From positions 1 to 64,000 of the forward strand of contig JAXGGA010002825.1 in assembly GCA_038373865.1 (NCBI GenBank): DNA of 64,000 nucleotides, given 5' to 3'. This document shows positions 45,323 to 56,996 of this stretch, piece after piece (position 1 is the first letter of the stretch; every line of letters starts with the position of its first letter). This stretch comes from Uloborus plumipes (lineage: Eukaryota; Arthropoda; Arachnida; Araneae; Uloboridae). The notes under the pieces are model-generated. The model ran no database searches. It was not told the origin of the DNA and saw nothing but the letters and a program-made list of their open reading frames with translations. Made by a program: the position numbers and the translations under genes.

Positions 45323-47551
45323 CCCTTTAAATGCCGCACTATGTTCCAAGTATAAAAATTTGAGTTGCTGCATAAAAATAGGACTCTTAGGCATCCCTTT
45401 AGACAATGCAAAAAAAATAATTCAAAAAAAAATTTTTATCTATGATTTTGAGCATGTTCCCATTTGGGAAACATTGGCATGTTACGTTAAGTTTTTTTTC
45501 CTAAGGCTTTTAATCGATTGCGCTTTACGCTCGCTGTAGTTCTTTTGTATTTATGCATAAAATGCTTGATATAACTAAACATATTTGACAAATTCATTTC
45601 AAAACACATAAAAAAAAATTAAAAAAAATAATAAAATTAAAAAAAAAACATACGCACTTTATAAACAAATATTCATTCCCAATTTTACACAAACTACATC
45701 AAACCAAAACTGAAAGAAAAATATCGAAATAAAAAAAAATTACACTAACAATTTAAGCACAAACAATAACTGTATACCACAGTTTGTAATAAATTTACAA
45801 AAAGCAAATTACCTTGCGAAAATGTTATTCCGAATAATTATTGTAAAGTTCACATTACTGTCCATGATAAGACGGGAAACAATGCACATGCAAACGCTTT
45901 TGGCACTCAAAGCAGATTTTTCTTCACAAAAAATAATAGGGGACCATAGATTCATCAATGCTTAGCATTGAATGGAAAAATCCAAACTGAAGGCAATTTT
46001 TCTGAAGCTCTTCATAAAAAGGAGAAATTTTCCCCAATTTATCCCCTGGTTTTAGTTTGGCTGGATCAATGATGTGAAAGTATTTCTTCAGCTTTCTAAA
46101 TTGATTTCGAGGCATAACTGTAGACACAATTGGGACGCACAAATCTTCAGAGGTGCTTCAGTACGCGATCTTACCAGGAACAGTGGGATAGCCACTGAAA
46201 AGCAGCAGCCCGAAAAATTGTCCGATGTCCTTTTCATCAACGTCCAATTGTTCTACTTTCTGCATTGCGTATAGTTCTGTCATTTTCGATAAATGACACA
46301 AATAATCAATTGGTAAAAATTTGTGGAAAATTTCAACCGGCGATAAATTTGCCAATTCTGGAAATGACTCACATAGTTTTTCATGGGTTTTCGTTTCTAT
46401 AGTTTCATCAAAAGATGCATTTTTTCTCCAGTTAATTTCTTTTTTAGATGATTTTCTCTTTCTCTTGGATTTTGGAGACGCTTCAGAGGTAGATGGGGCA
46501 TCAATAATCGTCTCGTCATCCGATACATTGTCCGGTGATTTGCGGGTGAATACTTCTATTTGTCCGCAAACATCAGCAGGAACAACCTTATCAAATTCAT
46601 TGTCATTAACATCTTCTTCATCTCTTATTGCCCCGGTCTCATCTGGTGGTAATTGGTAAATGTCTACTACAGAATCTGCTGATTCATCTGAGTCTGATAG
46701 GGCTTGAAAATATTCAATAGCTTGCAAAGTTAAAAACTTTTCTCTGGGACCCATTCTTTCCACAACTTCTAACAACACTGTCGCAATCACTTCTAGCGAA
46801 ACAGAAAGCGAAACCTCCACAAGGAGGGAGAAAAAGAGTAAAAAAATTGATTTGGGGCCGAATCTCTGGACAGTCTCAAGTGACAAGGGAGGGATATTTA
46901 TTGCTAACAGGTTGTAGCCTGAGCGGGATGCAAGAGAAAAGCTGTAAACATCTTCATTTCTACGTGCAAGGCGATTTTTCAACATCACTCCCACCCAAAA
47001 ACTGGAGACGAGGGGGAGGGGAGGGGGCAAAAGGGGAGCAGTGGAAGGTCGAAAGGCCACCCACTTTCTTTTTCAATGCGTCAAATGAGGTTGTTTTCAA
47101 TTCCAAGGCTTTCACTGATCATATAACCGAACTTAGGAAGCGGCGTGAATTACCGGATTTTGTATAGCGTTACTTGCCAATGTTCCCAATTGGGAACAAC
47201 GAAGTTTGATCGCTTATAGGAGCTACATTTTTGCTTTAATTTTTTATTTGTCATGTTAGGTCATTAAAAGGATCCTTATTTATGGTTACTTTAGAATATC
47301 AAAAAAGTTGAGCCTTTTTGAAATTTTTTAGAATTTTTTTATCTGTCTCCGTGAAAATCCATAAAAAGCAAATTTTTGCGATTTTTTGTAGAAAACAATA
47401 ATTGTAGTAGCTAACTAGATTTTTTTTCTAAAAATCAGGTCTACTTTTGACAGTAAATGGAAAAAAAATTAAATCCTCAGAAGCGAAACTTTTTTTTTTT
47501 ACGATTTTTTAAAGTTGATGTTCCCATTTGGGAACATTGGCAATTAAAAGG
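45323..47551 (-). mobile_element. piggyBac element, 2229 bp, internally deleted
   Basis: TTAA on both sides (45319-45322, 47552-47555). Ends CCCTTTAAATGCC / complement of CCTTTTAATTGCC, each followed by a GTTCCCAWWTGGGAAC-like palindrome (45465, 47189, 47521). Encodes a broken piggyBac transposase whose catalytic core is mostly deleted. Confidence 0.9.
45855..46754 (-). pseudogene. piggyBac (PGBD-type) transposase, internally deleted
   Basis: Likely start ATG at 46754 (MGPREKFLTLQAIEYFQAL), then an acidic region, a basic stretch (SPKSKRKRKSSKK), and the start of the DDE_Tnp_1_7 domain (SPVEIFHKFLPIDYLCHLSK ... DIGQFFGLLLFSGYPTVPG). A frameshift near 46150 leads to VMPRNQFRKLKKYFHI, LKPGDKLGKISPFYEELQK and LSIDESMVPYY, the first catalytic Asp. 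The rest of the core is missing: the next readable piece, one frame over, is the C-terminal cysteine-rich domain (CFECQKRLHVHCFPSYHG). The open frame upstream of 46754 to 47060 is probably not coding. Not functional. Confidence 0.88.
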
Positions 47552-47886
47552 TTAATAATAGAAAAACAGTATAACAGTATAATTAACAGTATAAAAACAG
47601 TAATAAAACAGTTATCTTTTATTCAAAATTACATACATACAAACAAACCCACATGTGAAACTAATAAAAGTGTATTAAGAAGAAAATAATTTAATTATAG
47701 TTTAAAAAAACTAAAAATACGCTTTTACGGAATTTTTTTTAAACTATAAAAGTAATATACTTAATACTATATCATTAATACTAAAGGTTATACTATATTT
47801 CATGATACTCAGGCTGATTTCCCTCTGATTTTCAAAACTATTGAATATCCGCTCCTAAGTTTTCATTTACATGCACTTATAATACA

Positions 47887-49624
47887 CTAGCAGAACCCGG
47901 CAAACGTTGTTCTGCCTAAATGTATATTTCGTCTCCACATAGTGTTTTGGATGTAAAAATCTATAAAGCGTTGTTGAAAATAGGCATGAAAGATTTTAAA
48001 AATTCTAAATCAAGCAAAGCTGAAATTACGCACTGAACAATCTACAAATAGGCCACCAATTATTTTTATAAAAATTAAAAAATACTGAACAATGAAAAAC
48101 TTTGCACATACATTTGATTTTAGATAGGAATTTTATTTACACATCACGACGAAGAAGCTCTCCACAAATCGTGAAAAGAGATCTTCGTTTTGAAATTAAA
48201 ATATAGAGACACATAAAATGTATAATGTGAATGGACCATGAAAAGCTCTTTTAAATTAATTAAAAAGGAGAGAGAGAGAGAGCAGTGAATAGTAATAAAA
48301 TGAAATTGACATATTTACAATAGAATGTGACTGGACTACAAATAGCTACTTTAAAGTCCTAAAAAAAGCACGGTGAACAAAAATAAAGAGAAATGTACAC
48401 ATTTACAATTATGTTGCAAAAATGCACTGGACAGTCGAAAAGGTAGACCATCAATCGCTCTTCTAAATTCAAGAAAAAAAAAAAAGCACGGTGAACAATA
48501 AAGAAAAATTTACGTATATACAATTACGTTGTAAAAATGCACTGATCAATCCAAAAAAATAGACCATTAATTGCTCCTTTTATTTCAAAAAAAAAGGAAA
48601 AAAAAGCACGGTGAACAATATAAAAGAAAATTGTACATATGTACAATTACGTTGTAAAAATGCACTGATCAATCCAAAAAAGTAGACCATCAATTGCTCC
48701 CTTAAGTTCAGAAAAAAAAGCATGGTGAACAAAAAAAAAAAATTACAGATGTACAGTTACGTTGTAAAAATTCACTGATCAATTCAAAAAAGCAGACCGT
48801 CAACTGCTCCCTTAAATTAAAGAAAAAAAAAACGGTGAACAATAATAAAGAAAAATTTACATATAAACAATTACGCTATAAAAATGTACTGATCAATTAC
48901 TTTTTGGCAATCTGAAATCAATTTGAATATTATATTTGGCGCTAAATATACGCCATTCCGTAAGGCGTTAAAATAATTTCCAATATTGCAGTATATCATA
49001 GCAAATAGTATGGACATGAAAACGAACTATTGATTGGATGTTTGGCGAGAAAATATAGTAACATACTTTGATTGAAAACAGCAATAGATAAAGAACAAAA
49101 TAGTGTTCGCCTGGAAAATAATGCATGACATCTAAGCCTCTACAAATCTAAAGGAGTTCCGAAATATGAAACTGAATCTCATTTGCTTTTAAAAAAAAGA
49201 TTAATCTGTTAATCAAATACCTTTTTTATTTTTTATACTTGAGATAGTTATTGGGAAAACTTCCATTATTGAGGGCTCTTGGCGCGATTCAAAAGATCGC
49301 CAAATTTACGGTAGCAAGCAATTCCAACTATCTGCCAGAGAGTTGAGTTGATACACTAAATACTCGATTGGATTGATGAAAGCCTTCGAAAATGGAGTTT
49401 TAAATTGAAATTACAAAGACAGAATCGGGTCTAAAATTGAAATAAAAAAATAACTACCCATCGGATTTTGTTGAAACTGGTCTCTAAACCTTCCCAGTAC
49501 CAAAATGAACAAACGGTGAAACTTTCAGCCAAATCTCCCGGGTAGTTTCTGAGATCTTAGGGAACACACACACATACACACACACACATATACACATTTA
49601 CCAACATTCATTTTTATATATATA
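47887..49624 (+). mobile_element. Nonautonomous dispersed element
   Basis: Opens CTAGCAGAACCCGGCAAACG and closes with an (AC)n tract and CATTCATTTTTATATATATA. Both are familiar termini of a repeat class common in arthropods, with ACTAGC..CCCG starts also at 53512 and 57305. The 3' part (AATCTCCCGGGTAGTTTCTG, about 49530) resembles the 3' region of such elements. Class (RTE/SINE, Helitron or other) not determined. Contains a tandem array and no coding region. Confidence 0.5.
48280..48905. repeat. About 117-bp tandem array, 5-6 units
   Basis: GCACGGTGAACAA recurs at about 48368, 48487, 48606, 48720 and 48830, each followed by ATTTACATATATACAATTAC, GTTGTAAAAATGCACTGATC, and TAGACCATCAATTGCTCC. 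A diverged unit precedes them. Confidence 0.85.
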
Positions 49625-49629
49625 GATTA

Positions 49630-49800
49630 ACGTGTAATATAGTTTTAGCCTGAAGCATTAATACTAATACTGAATATATTACTTTTACATTTGTAAAGAA
49701 CGTAAATTGTATCTTTTATTCAGAGTTACATACATACAAACAAACAAACAAACAAGCCCACATGTGAAACTAAGAGTATTAAAAACTGTTTACAACTCAC
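49630..49800 (-). repeat. Repeat R2 copy
   Basis: Inverted copy with TTGTAAAGAACGTAAATTGT, CAGAGTTACATACATACAAA and CCCACATGTGAAACTAAGAG. Confidence 0.8.
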
Positions 49801-49804
49801 CAAA

Positions 49805-50305
49805 GGCATTTACGGTTTAATGGTAATCGAAACAGGAATTGACCTTTTTCGAAAACACGCCTTAATTATCGCGAGCAATGTTATGCTACCGGTTTCCCAT
49901 TTAATACTAAGAAAACCGTTTCGCGGCTTAATGAAAATTTCTTACTCTCGCTGCATTCCCCGAATTCATTTTCGCGAAATTAAAAACTAAGCACCGTTTC
50001 AGGAGGAAACCTAGATTAGGGAGGGATTACAAGAATAGCAACGGCCATCGTTTTCGCTAATTATTTAGACTTTTTATTAATTAAGTGTTGAGAGTTCTAA
50101 TAATTCAAAGAAAATGGACGTTGAAAAAAAAAAAGAATAAGGTGCTTATCGAAAAAAATTCTGAATCTAAAAAAGAATTAGAAATTTTATATGCCAGGGG
50201 TAGGTGGGGTAGTTTCTTGCTTTAGCAGTTGAATTTGAATTATGAACCTTCCTTACATTATTAAGTTTAACTTTGGGATAATTTAAAATCTTCTTCTCAG
50301 CTTTT
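49805..50305. other. Intergenic, nothing recognised
   Basis: No supported feature. Confidence 0.4.
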
Positions 50306-50311
50306 AAAGTA

Positions 50312-50875
50312 CAGTCAACTCTCACTTATACGCCGGTCCAAGGGACCGACAGAAAAAGGTGCACAAGTGAGAGAGACGTATAAGTGAACAAGCCTATTTA
50401 AAGGACTAAAACGCAACATAGGTTCTAATGAGAGAATGAATAAGAATGTTTCTATAAACAAAGAACATATTACTACGGTTTGGCAATTACTGGAACGTAA
50501 CTACAATGATAAAGAGAAAACAAAAATGGTAGCATACCTAATTACAAACTGTTCCCTTTAAAACGATGCATAATAGATAATTGTCCCTCTCCGAACTCTA
50601 GTTAGTTCATGCGGAAAAAATGCCTTCCATGAGCAATAAAAGCGAAATATTAAAGAGGAAAATGAAGAAAAATGCTTATTTTTTAAAGAAAATGAACTAA
50701 ATTTTTTACATTTTAGGGAAAATTCTGCGCATAAGTGAAATATTTATCTTTAGAGCGACGCATAAACGAATGATACTATCATTATTTTGCTATGGAATGT
50801 GCTGGGACCATTCAAAATCGTCGTATACGTGTAAAAGGCGCATAAATGAGGCGGCGTATAAGTGAGAGTTCACTG
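50312..50875 (-). mobile_element. pogo-type MITE, 564 bp, copy 2
   Basis: Ends CAGTCAACTCTCACTTATAC / GTATAAGTGAGAGTTCACTG, TA on both sides (50310-50311, 50876-50877). Inverted relative to 38635-39190 and alignable along its whole length (for example TTCATGCGGAAAAAATGCCT). Confidence 0.85.
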
Positions 50876-51728
50876 TATTAAAATATGTGATCAAAACAAC
50901 AAAAAAAAGTTTTTCATCATCTTATCCCACCTATCGGGTAACATGGTGAACAGCTAAAAGTAAAAACCAAGACAAGAAAAAACAAGAAGTTCTGTCAAGA
51001 ACTAAACGAGCCTACTTTCCCGTACATCGACATCGGCATTCTAGCATCTGATCATTATTCTCTTGATTATCTGAGACTGAAAATTATGTCAAACATACCT
51101 TTTTAGCACTTAAAGCTGATTTCTAAAAGCAAAATATACCCCTCTCATCAGATGAAATAGACACGTAAAAAGGAAATAAACAAATAAATAAAGTTTTGTC
51201 GCACCTTTTAAAGAATGTAACTGTTACAGTTCTTCCGTAGAAAAAATCCTCAATCGTTTTCAAAAAAAATTAATAAATAAATGAATAAATAAAAGTACAA
51301 AGAGCATCAAAACACATTTTATCAAACAAAGAAAAAAAAAAGAAAAACAAAATTGTCCGTTAATAAAATGTCTCGAATTTCACTTTTAATCCGTTGCCAG
51401 TTGTTAAATATGAATAAAGAATAAAATGCCCTCGTGAATGAAAAATTTTTGTTACAAAAAAAATCGTCTGCCAAAAAAAAAAAAAGAAAAAAAAATAACA
51501 ATAATAAATATTTAAACAAATGAATAAATAAACAAAAAATCGTCTGCACAGTCAGTCATTTTTTTTCTGAGCTTGCATTTCCGCCATGTTTGCGGAGTCG
51601 GAATCAGAGTCCTCACAGAAGATTATTCAGAAAAAAAACTTTACAAACATTATTTATCAAAACCATTTTCTTACAAAGTTAGTTTGAAGGAAATCCGACT
51701 TTAAGTTCAGGATCAACATTCAACTTAA

Positions 51729-52425
51729 GGGGTTACATTACCTTTTAAACAATTTTCTTAAATTTAAGTGAAAAATGTAATTCTTTGAAATCTTTGTTTC
51801 AGCACTTATTTAACAATTAATAATTTATTTTCAAACATTAAAATTTTTGCCCACTTTTTTTGAAAATTTGAAAAATTTAAGAAAATTTCAATTTTTTAAA
51901 AACCCTAAGGCTTTTTTGTTTTTGCACTAATTTCAAAATTTCTTTTTGCTAAATGCTCACAAGAATTACCCCTAAAAATCTGTGCATTCTTTTTCTTATA
52001 TATTGATTTGAAAATATTTTGTGACCTTTTATGTAAAAAATTCTTAGAAAATTTTGTTTTTCGAGGTTTAACAAGCTCTAAAAATTTTAGTAATTTATGA
52101 AATGCTTATTCAATGCACAGTTTTGTTAAATATATTATCCTGAGTAAAAAATATTGCTTTAAAGTTGTATCTTTAACAGAAAAAATTCCTTAGCATTTCC
52201 AGTAACATAGAAACACTAAAATCTGATCATCGAGAAAAAGCACTTTGAAGTTTTGTTCTTCCATTTAAACACATAGCATGCATGCCCTAAAGTCACTTAT
52301 AACTTTTTAAATAATTTAGCTAGAGCAATGCTATTTTTTCTGAGTGTTTTAAATAACTTTTACTTTTGAAATAAGCAATAAAAATTTTTTTGGTCTTTTG
52401 GTCACTTTTGAGGTACTGTGACCCC
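51729..52425. mobile_element. TTAA-inserting nonautonomous element, 697 bp
   Basis: GGGGTTACATTACC at the left, complement of GGGGTCACAGTACC at the right, TTAA on both sides (51725-51728, 52426-52429). The inverted R1 copy has a single uninterrupted TTAA at the corresponding place (55393-55396), an empty site that confirms the boundaries. Confidence 0.9.
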
Positions 52426-52444
52426 TTAAATTCCCCGTTAAATT

Positions 52445-53030
52445 TTTTTTCTGAACGGTTGAATATTGAACGAAAAATGGTTCAAATCAAAAAGCGAAGG
52501 AATGGGAATGAGCCTCTCCGAGATCTTTCAAACAAAAAAAAGTTCATTCCATTCGGACGGTTCACTCAAAAGTTATTAGGTGGGGAAAGTTTGCTTGAAC
52601 GGTTCAATGTTGAACGAAAAAATGTTCAAATTGAAAATTTAAATACGGTAATGAAGTATCCTTGCTGAGATCCTTGGAACAAAAAAAAAAAGTTTATTTA
52701 AATCGGACTGTTCATTCAAAAGTTATTAGGGGTGACAGCTTGCTTGAGCGGTTCAATGTTGAACGAAAAACTGTTCAAATCGGAAATGTAAATACGGAAA
52801 TGAAGTATCCTTGATAAGATCTTTCGAACAAAAAAAAGTTGTTCAAATCGGACTGTTCACTCAAAAGGGACAGGTTGTTTGAACGGTTCAAAGTTGAACC
52901 AAAAATTGTTCAAATCGAAAAATCAAATATGGGAATGAGCTGTACTCGGCGAGATCTTTCCAACAAAAAAAAGTTTGTTCAAATCGGAATGTTCATTCAA
53001 AAGTTATTAGGGGGGGGACAGACAGACCGA
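52445..53030 (+). repeat. About 150-bp tandem monomers of R1
   Basis: Four units, each with GAACGGTTCAATGTTGAACG, AAATTGTTCAAATCGGAAAT, GAGATCTTTCGAACAAAAAA, CAAATCGGACTGTTCACTCA and AAAGTTATTAGG. Open frames across the array are by-products. Confidence 0.85.
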
Positions 53031-53221
53031 CCGACCGACACACAAATTCCCCATCTCAATACCCTACTTTCAAATTTTTAATTTTTCGATATTCATTTTA
53101 CCTTTTTATTTCTTTTTGGCTTTTTTTTCGGACTTGGCGATATTTTTTAGATGCATAAAGCCACTTTTAATACTTTTTTCGTCTTTCTTTTATTTTTAAC
53201 GGGAAAGTAGGCTAAAAAGAT

Positions 53222-53878
53222 AACTTTAAAAGTGTGTACGAGCAAATTAAAGTTTTTTCATTTGCTCGGCCGAACAAAACATGTTCGGAGAATGTGGTCC
53301 ACCTATCTCCCTTGCACATAGCTCCCAAGTCGGACAGAGGTCTGGTACTGATAGAATTATTCTCAGTAATTTCCCAGGTAACACAAAAAAAGTTTAAACG
53401 TTTTATGAACGTTTTTAATCGGTTGTCACAACGTTAATAACCATTTTACAACCTTCAAAAAACGTAGTGTGCTACTTGGGTTATTTCTAACTAGCTGCAC
53501 CCGCTGTGCTCGTGTTATAAGCTTTTTAAAAAAAATGTGTTTTTTGAGCTTATACCATTTTCCACTCCCAACTCCGAAATAGAAAAAGATCCTGTTTCGT
53601 TAAGTAAAATGTGAACAAATAATTTTACCTAAACTCCAAGATTATTCCTTGAAGTAATACAAAATCGAAATGTAATGACACCAGTTTCCCGGCAAAAATC
53701 CTGCTTACAAATCAATAAGTATTCAATTTAAAACCAAAATAACTAAACGTTTAAAGTTAAATAATAATATAATAACTTACAATTATCGAATCTGAAAGAA
53801 ACTGCCAATAAGAAAGCAAAGAAATTGAAAATATCCCACAGTATCATCTAAAAATATTTGAACATAAATACTGGGATA
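53222..53878. other. Spacer, with a short ACTAGC-type repeat start
   Basis: CTAACTAGCTGCACCCGCTG at 53509-53528 begins a fragment of the same class as 47887 and 57305. Otherwise nothing recognised. Confidence 0.4.
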
Positions 53879-54044
53879 TAGGGCCATTCCACGAGAAACG
53901 GTCATTTTGTCCCACACGTGACGCTTCATATATTTCCTTACCAAACAATAATTTAAAAGGATATCGAAAAAAAAATTGTTGCTTAAGAAATCACACACGT
54001 ATGCGTGATTTCTTCATTGGAAATCTTCTTCATTATCCTGTAAA

Positions 54045-54247
54045 ATTAATCCTTTTTAATACGCTTTTATTAGTTTCACATGTGGCTTTGTTTGTTTGCA
54101 TGTATGTAACTCTGAATAAAAGATAAAATTCACGTTCTTTACAAACATAAAAGTAATATATTGAATGCTATTATTAATACTAAAAGCTATACTATATTAC
54201 ATATTGATGTATTATAAGTGCATCCAAAAGCGTATTTTTTAGTTTTT
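54045..54247 (+). repeat. Repeat R2 copy inside E3
   Basis: TTTTATTAGTTTCACATGTG, GTATGTAACTCTGAATAAAA, ATTCACGTTCTTTACAAACA and TATTAATACTAAAAGCTATA in order. Confidence 0.85.
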
Positions 54248-56139
54248 AGCCTACTTTCCCGTTAAAAATAAAAGAAAGACGAAAAAAGTATTAAAAGTAG
54301 CTTAATGCATCTAAAAATATCGCCAAGTCCAAAAAATATCGCCAAGTTAAAAAAAATATCGCCAAGTCCGAAAAATATCGCCAAGTTAAAAAAATAAAAA
54401 GGTAAAATGAATATCGAAAAATTAAAAATTTGAAAGTAGGGTATTGAGATGGGGAATTTGTGCGTCGGTCTGTCGGTCTGTCTGTCCCCCCCTAATAACT
54501 TTTGAATGAACATTCCGATTTGGACAAACTTTTTTTTGTTGGAAAGATCTCGGCGAGTACAGCTCATTCCCATATCTGATTTTTCGATTTGAACAATTTT
54601 TGGTTCAACTTTGAACCGTTCAAACAACCTGTCCCGCGATGCTAACTTTTGAATGAACAGTCCGATTTGAACAAACTTTTTTTTGTTCGAAAGATCTTTT
54701 CAAGGATACTTCATTCCCGTATCTACATTTTCGATTTGAACAATGTTTCGTTCAACATTGAACCGTTCAAACAAGCTGTCACGCCTAATAACTTTTGAAT
54801 GAACAGTCCGATTTAAACAAACTTTTTTTTGTTCGAAGCATCTCGGCAAGGATACTTTATTACCGTATTTAAATTTTCAATTTGAACATTTTTGGTTCAA
54901 CATTGAACCGTTCATGCAACCTTTCCCCACCTAATAACTTTTGAGTGAACCGTCCGAATTGAATAAACTTTTTTTTGTTCGAAAGATCTCGGCGAGTACA
55001 GCTCATTCATATATGTGATTTTTCGATTTGAACAATTTTTGGTTCAACTTTGAACCGTTCAAACAACCTATCCCGCGATGCTAACTTTTGAGTGAACAAT
55101 CCGATTTGAACAAACTTTTTTTCGTTCGAAATATCTCATCAAGAATACTTCATTCCCGTATCTACATTTCCGATTTGAACAATTTTTCGTTCAACATTGA
55201 ACCTTTTAAGCAACCTTTCCCCACCTAATAACTTTTGAGTGAACCGTCCGAATGGAATAAATTTTTTTTTGTTTGAAAGATCTCGGAGAGACTTTCCCAT
55301 ACATTCCCATATTTCGCTTTTTGATTCAAACCATTTTTCGTTCAATATTGAACCGTTCAGAAAAAAAATTAACATTAGCGTCTACGGGGAATTTAAGTTG
55401 TATGTTGATCCTGAACTTAAAGTCGGATTTCCTTCAAACTAACTTTGTAAGAAAATGTTTTTGATAAATAATGTTTGTAAAGTACTTTTCTAAGTAATCT
55501 TCTGTGAGGACTCTGATTCCGACTCCGACTTCGTGAACATGGCAGAAATGCAGGCTCAGAGAAAAAAAGACTGAACGTACAGACGATTTTTTGTTTATTT
55601 ATTCATTTGTTTTATTTTATTTATTATTATTATTATTTATTATTATTATTTTTTTTTTGCAGACGATTTTTTTTGTAACAAATTTTTCATTCACGAGAAC
55701 ATTTTATTCTTTATTTATATTTAACAACTGGCAACGTATTAAAAGTGAAATTCCGGACATTTTATTAACGGACGATTTTTTTTCTTTTTCTTTTTTTTTC
55801 TTTCTTTGATAAAATGTGTTTTGATGATCTTTGTACTTTTATTTATTTATTTTTTTTAATTATTATTATTATTATTTTTTTTTTTTTTTTGAAAACGATG
55901 GAGGATTTTTCTACGAAGGAGCTGTAACAGTTACTCTTTAAAAGGTGTGACAAAACTTTATTTATTCGTTAATTACTTTTTACGTGTCTATTTCATCTGA
56001 TGAGAGGGGCATATTTTGCTTTTCGAAATCAGCTCTAAGTGCTAAAAAGTTATGTTTGACATAATTTTCAGTCTCAGATAATCAAGAGAATAATGATCAG
56101 ATGCGAGAATGCCGATGTCGATGTACGGGAAAGTAGGCT
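54248..56139 (-). mobile_element. Repeat family R1, inverted copy inside E3
   Basis: Reverse-complement relative of 51009-53213, with about six tandem monomers (54480-55350) instead of four and an empty TTAA site at 55393-55396. Its far end again continues into GAACTAAACG / AAGTTCTGTCAAG. Confidence 0.8.
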
Positions 56140-56544
56140 CGTTTAGTTCTTGACAGAACTTCTTGTTTTAAACTAATTTAAAAATTATTAATCAAATATA
56201 TGAGCAGTCACGTACGGAACAAAATGTCTACTTTTCTTGGAATTGTCCTTAATATAATTTTTTTAAATGCTTAAATTATTATTTCTCTACAAATGGGATA
56301 CTTTTCATTCACATTGGAACCTTAGCTTTTAAAACCAACAATTCGTTTTGTCATTGCTAAATTAATACAGCAAAAGTATTGACCGATTCACACAGCCTAT
56401 TACCATAGGTTGACTTTGAATGTTCCGCATATGGCGCATGTAAATAAAATAAATTTTTAATCCCAAAATTGTTCAATAAAAATATATATATATATATGCC
56501 CGATGTATTTTTGCTTCAAATGTAAAAAGTAGAAAATGTACTTA

Positions 56545-56686
56545 GGGCCAGCCTCCACATCAGCAGAAAACCGACCAAAACCGAAGGCAGAAACTGAAAA
56601 TCCGGGTACTTTCCCTTTTTTTCACCTGGACTTTCGGTTTTTGCCTTCAGTTTCGGGCGGTTTTCTGCTGATGAGGAGCCAATCCC
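56545..56686. mobile_element. PIF/Harbinger-type MITE A
   Basis: GGGCCAGCCTCCACATCAGC at the left, complement of GGGATTGGCTCCTCATCAGC at the right; TTA at 56542-56544 and 56687-56689. Related to 15087-15230. Confidence 0.8.
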
Positions 56687-56689
56687 TTA

Positions 56690-56996
56690 GGACCGAACTC
56701 CACATGAGCAGAAAACCGAAAGCGTACACAGAAACAGAATTTCTGTTTCAGTTGAGTTTCCGCCGAACAGATAGTTTTTAGAGCAGAAGAGCAGTGTTGA
56801 TCCGTTGAGACGAGCTCCTTGAAGACGAGCTCCTATTGGTTGTTGAAAAGGGGAATCCGCGAGCAGCGGCAGAAAAGTTGAAAATTTTCTACTTCCGAGT
56901 CTGCCGTGATTCTGCCCAGCAGAAAGGGGGAAAACCTGATTTTTCAGTTTCTGCTTTCTGTTTCCGTTGATTTTCCGCTTATGTGGAGTTCGGGCC
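56690..56996. mobile_element. PIF/Harbinger-type MITE B
   Basis: GGACCGAACTCCACATGAGC at the left, complement of GGCCCGAACTCCACATAAGC at the right; TTA at 56687-56689 (shared with MITE A) and 56997-56999. Confidence 0.8.

Larger units (their letters stand above)
42380..47886 (-). repeat. Repeat R2 copy, split by E2 and a piggyBac element
   Basis: Pieces 42380-42560, 45196-45322 and 47552-47886 are parts of an inverted R2 array (AAAGAACGTGAATTTTAT.., ..CAGAGTTACATACA.., ..ACATGTGAAACTAATAAAAG). E2 interrupts it at a TA and the piggyBac at a TTAA. The flanking block CTGATTTCCCTCTGATTTTC occurs at both 42451 and 47815. Confidence 0.7.
51009..53213 (+). mobile_element. Repeat family R1, long copy
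   Basis: From AGCCTACTTTCCCGTACATC to ACGGGAAAGTAGGCT; homology with the inverted copy 54248-56139 starts slightly earlier, in GAAGTTCTGTCAAGAACT. The order is: unique 5' part (51009-51720), a TTAA-flanked insertion (51729-52425) absent from the other copy, then tandem monomers, a GACAGACCGACCGACC stretch and an A-rich 3' tail. The AGCCTACTTTCCCGT / ACGGGAAAGTAGGCT inverted ends hint at a DNA transposon, but no target duplication was found. Confidence 0.7.

Noticed and set aside
46755..47060. N-terminal extension of the piggyBac frame
   Set aside because: Family start is more likely at 46754; the extension has no piggyBac similarity.
46321..47167. Plus-strand frames of 112 and 106 codons
   Set aside because: Antisense to the piggyBac transposase region; no motifs.
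54262..55464. Several open frames with repeated SNKKKF motifs
   Set aside because: By-products of the about 150-bp R1 monomers.
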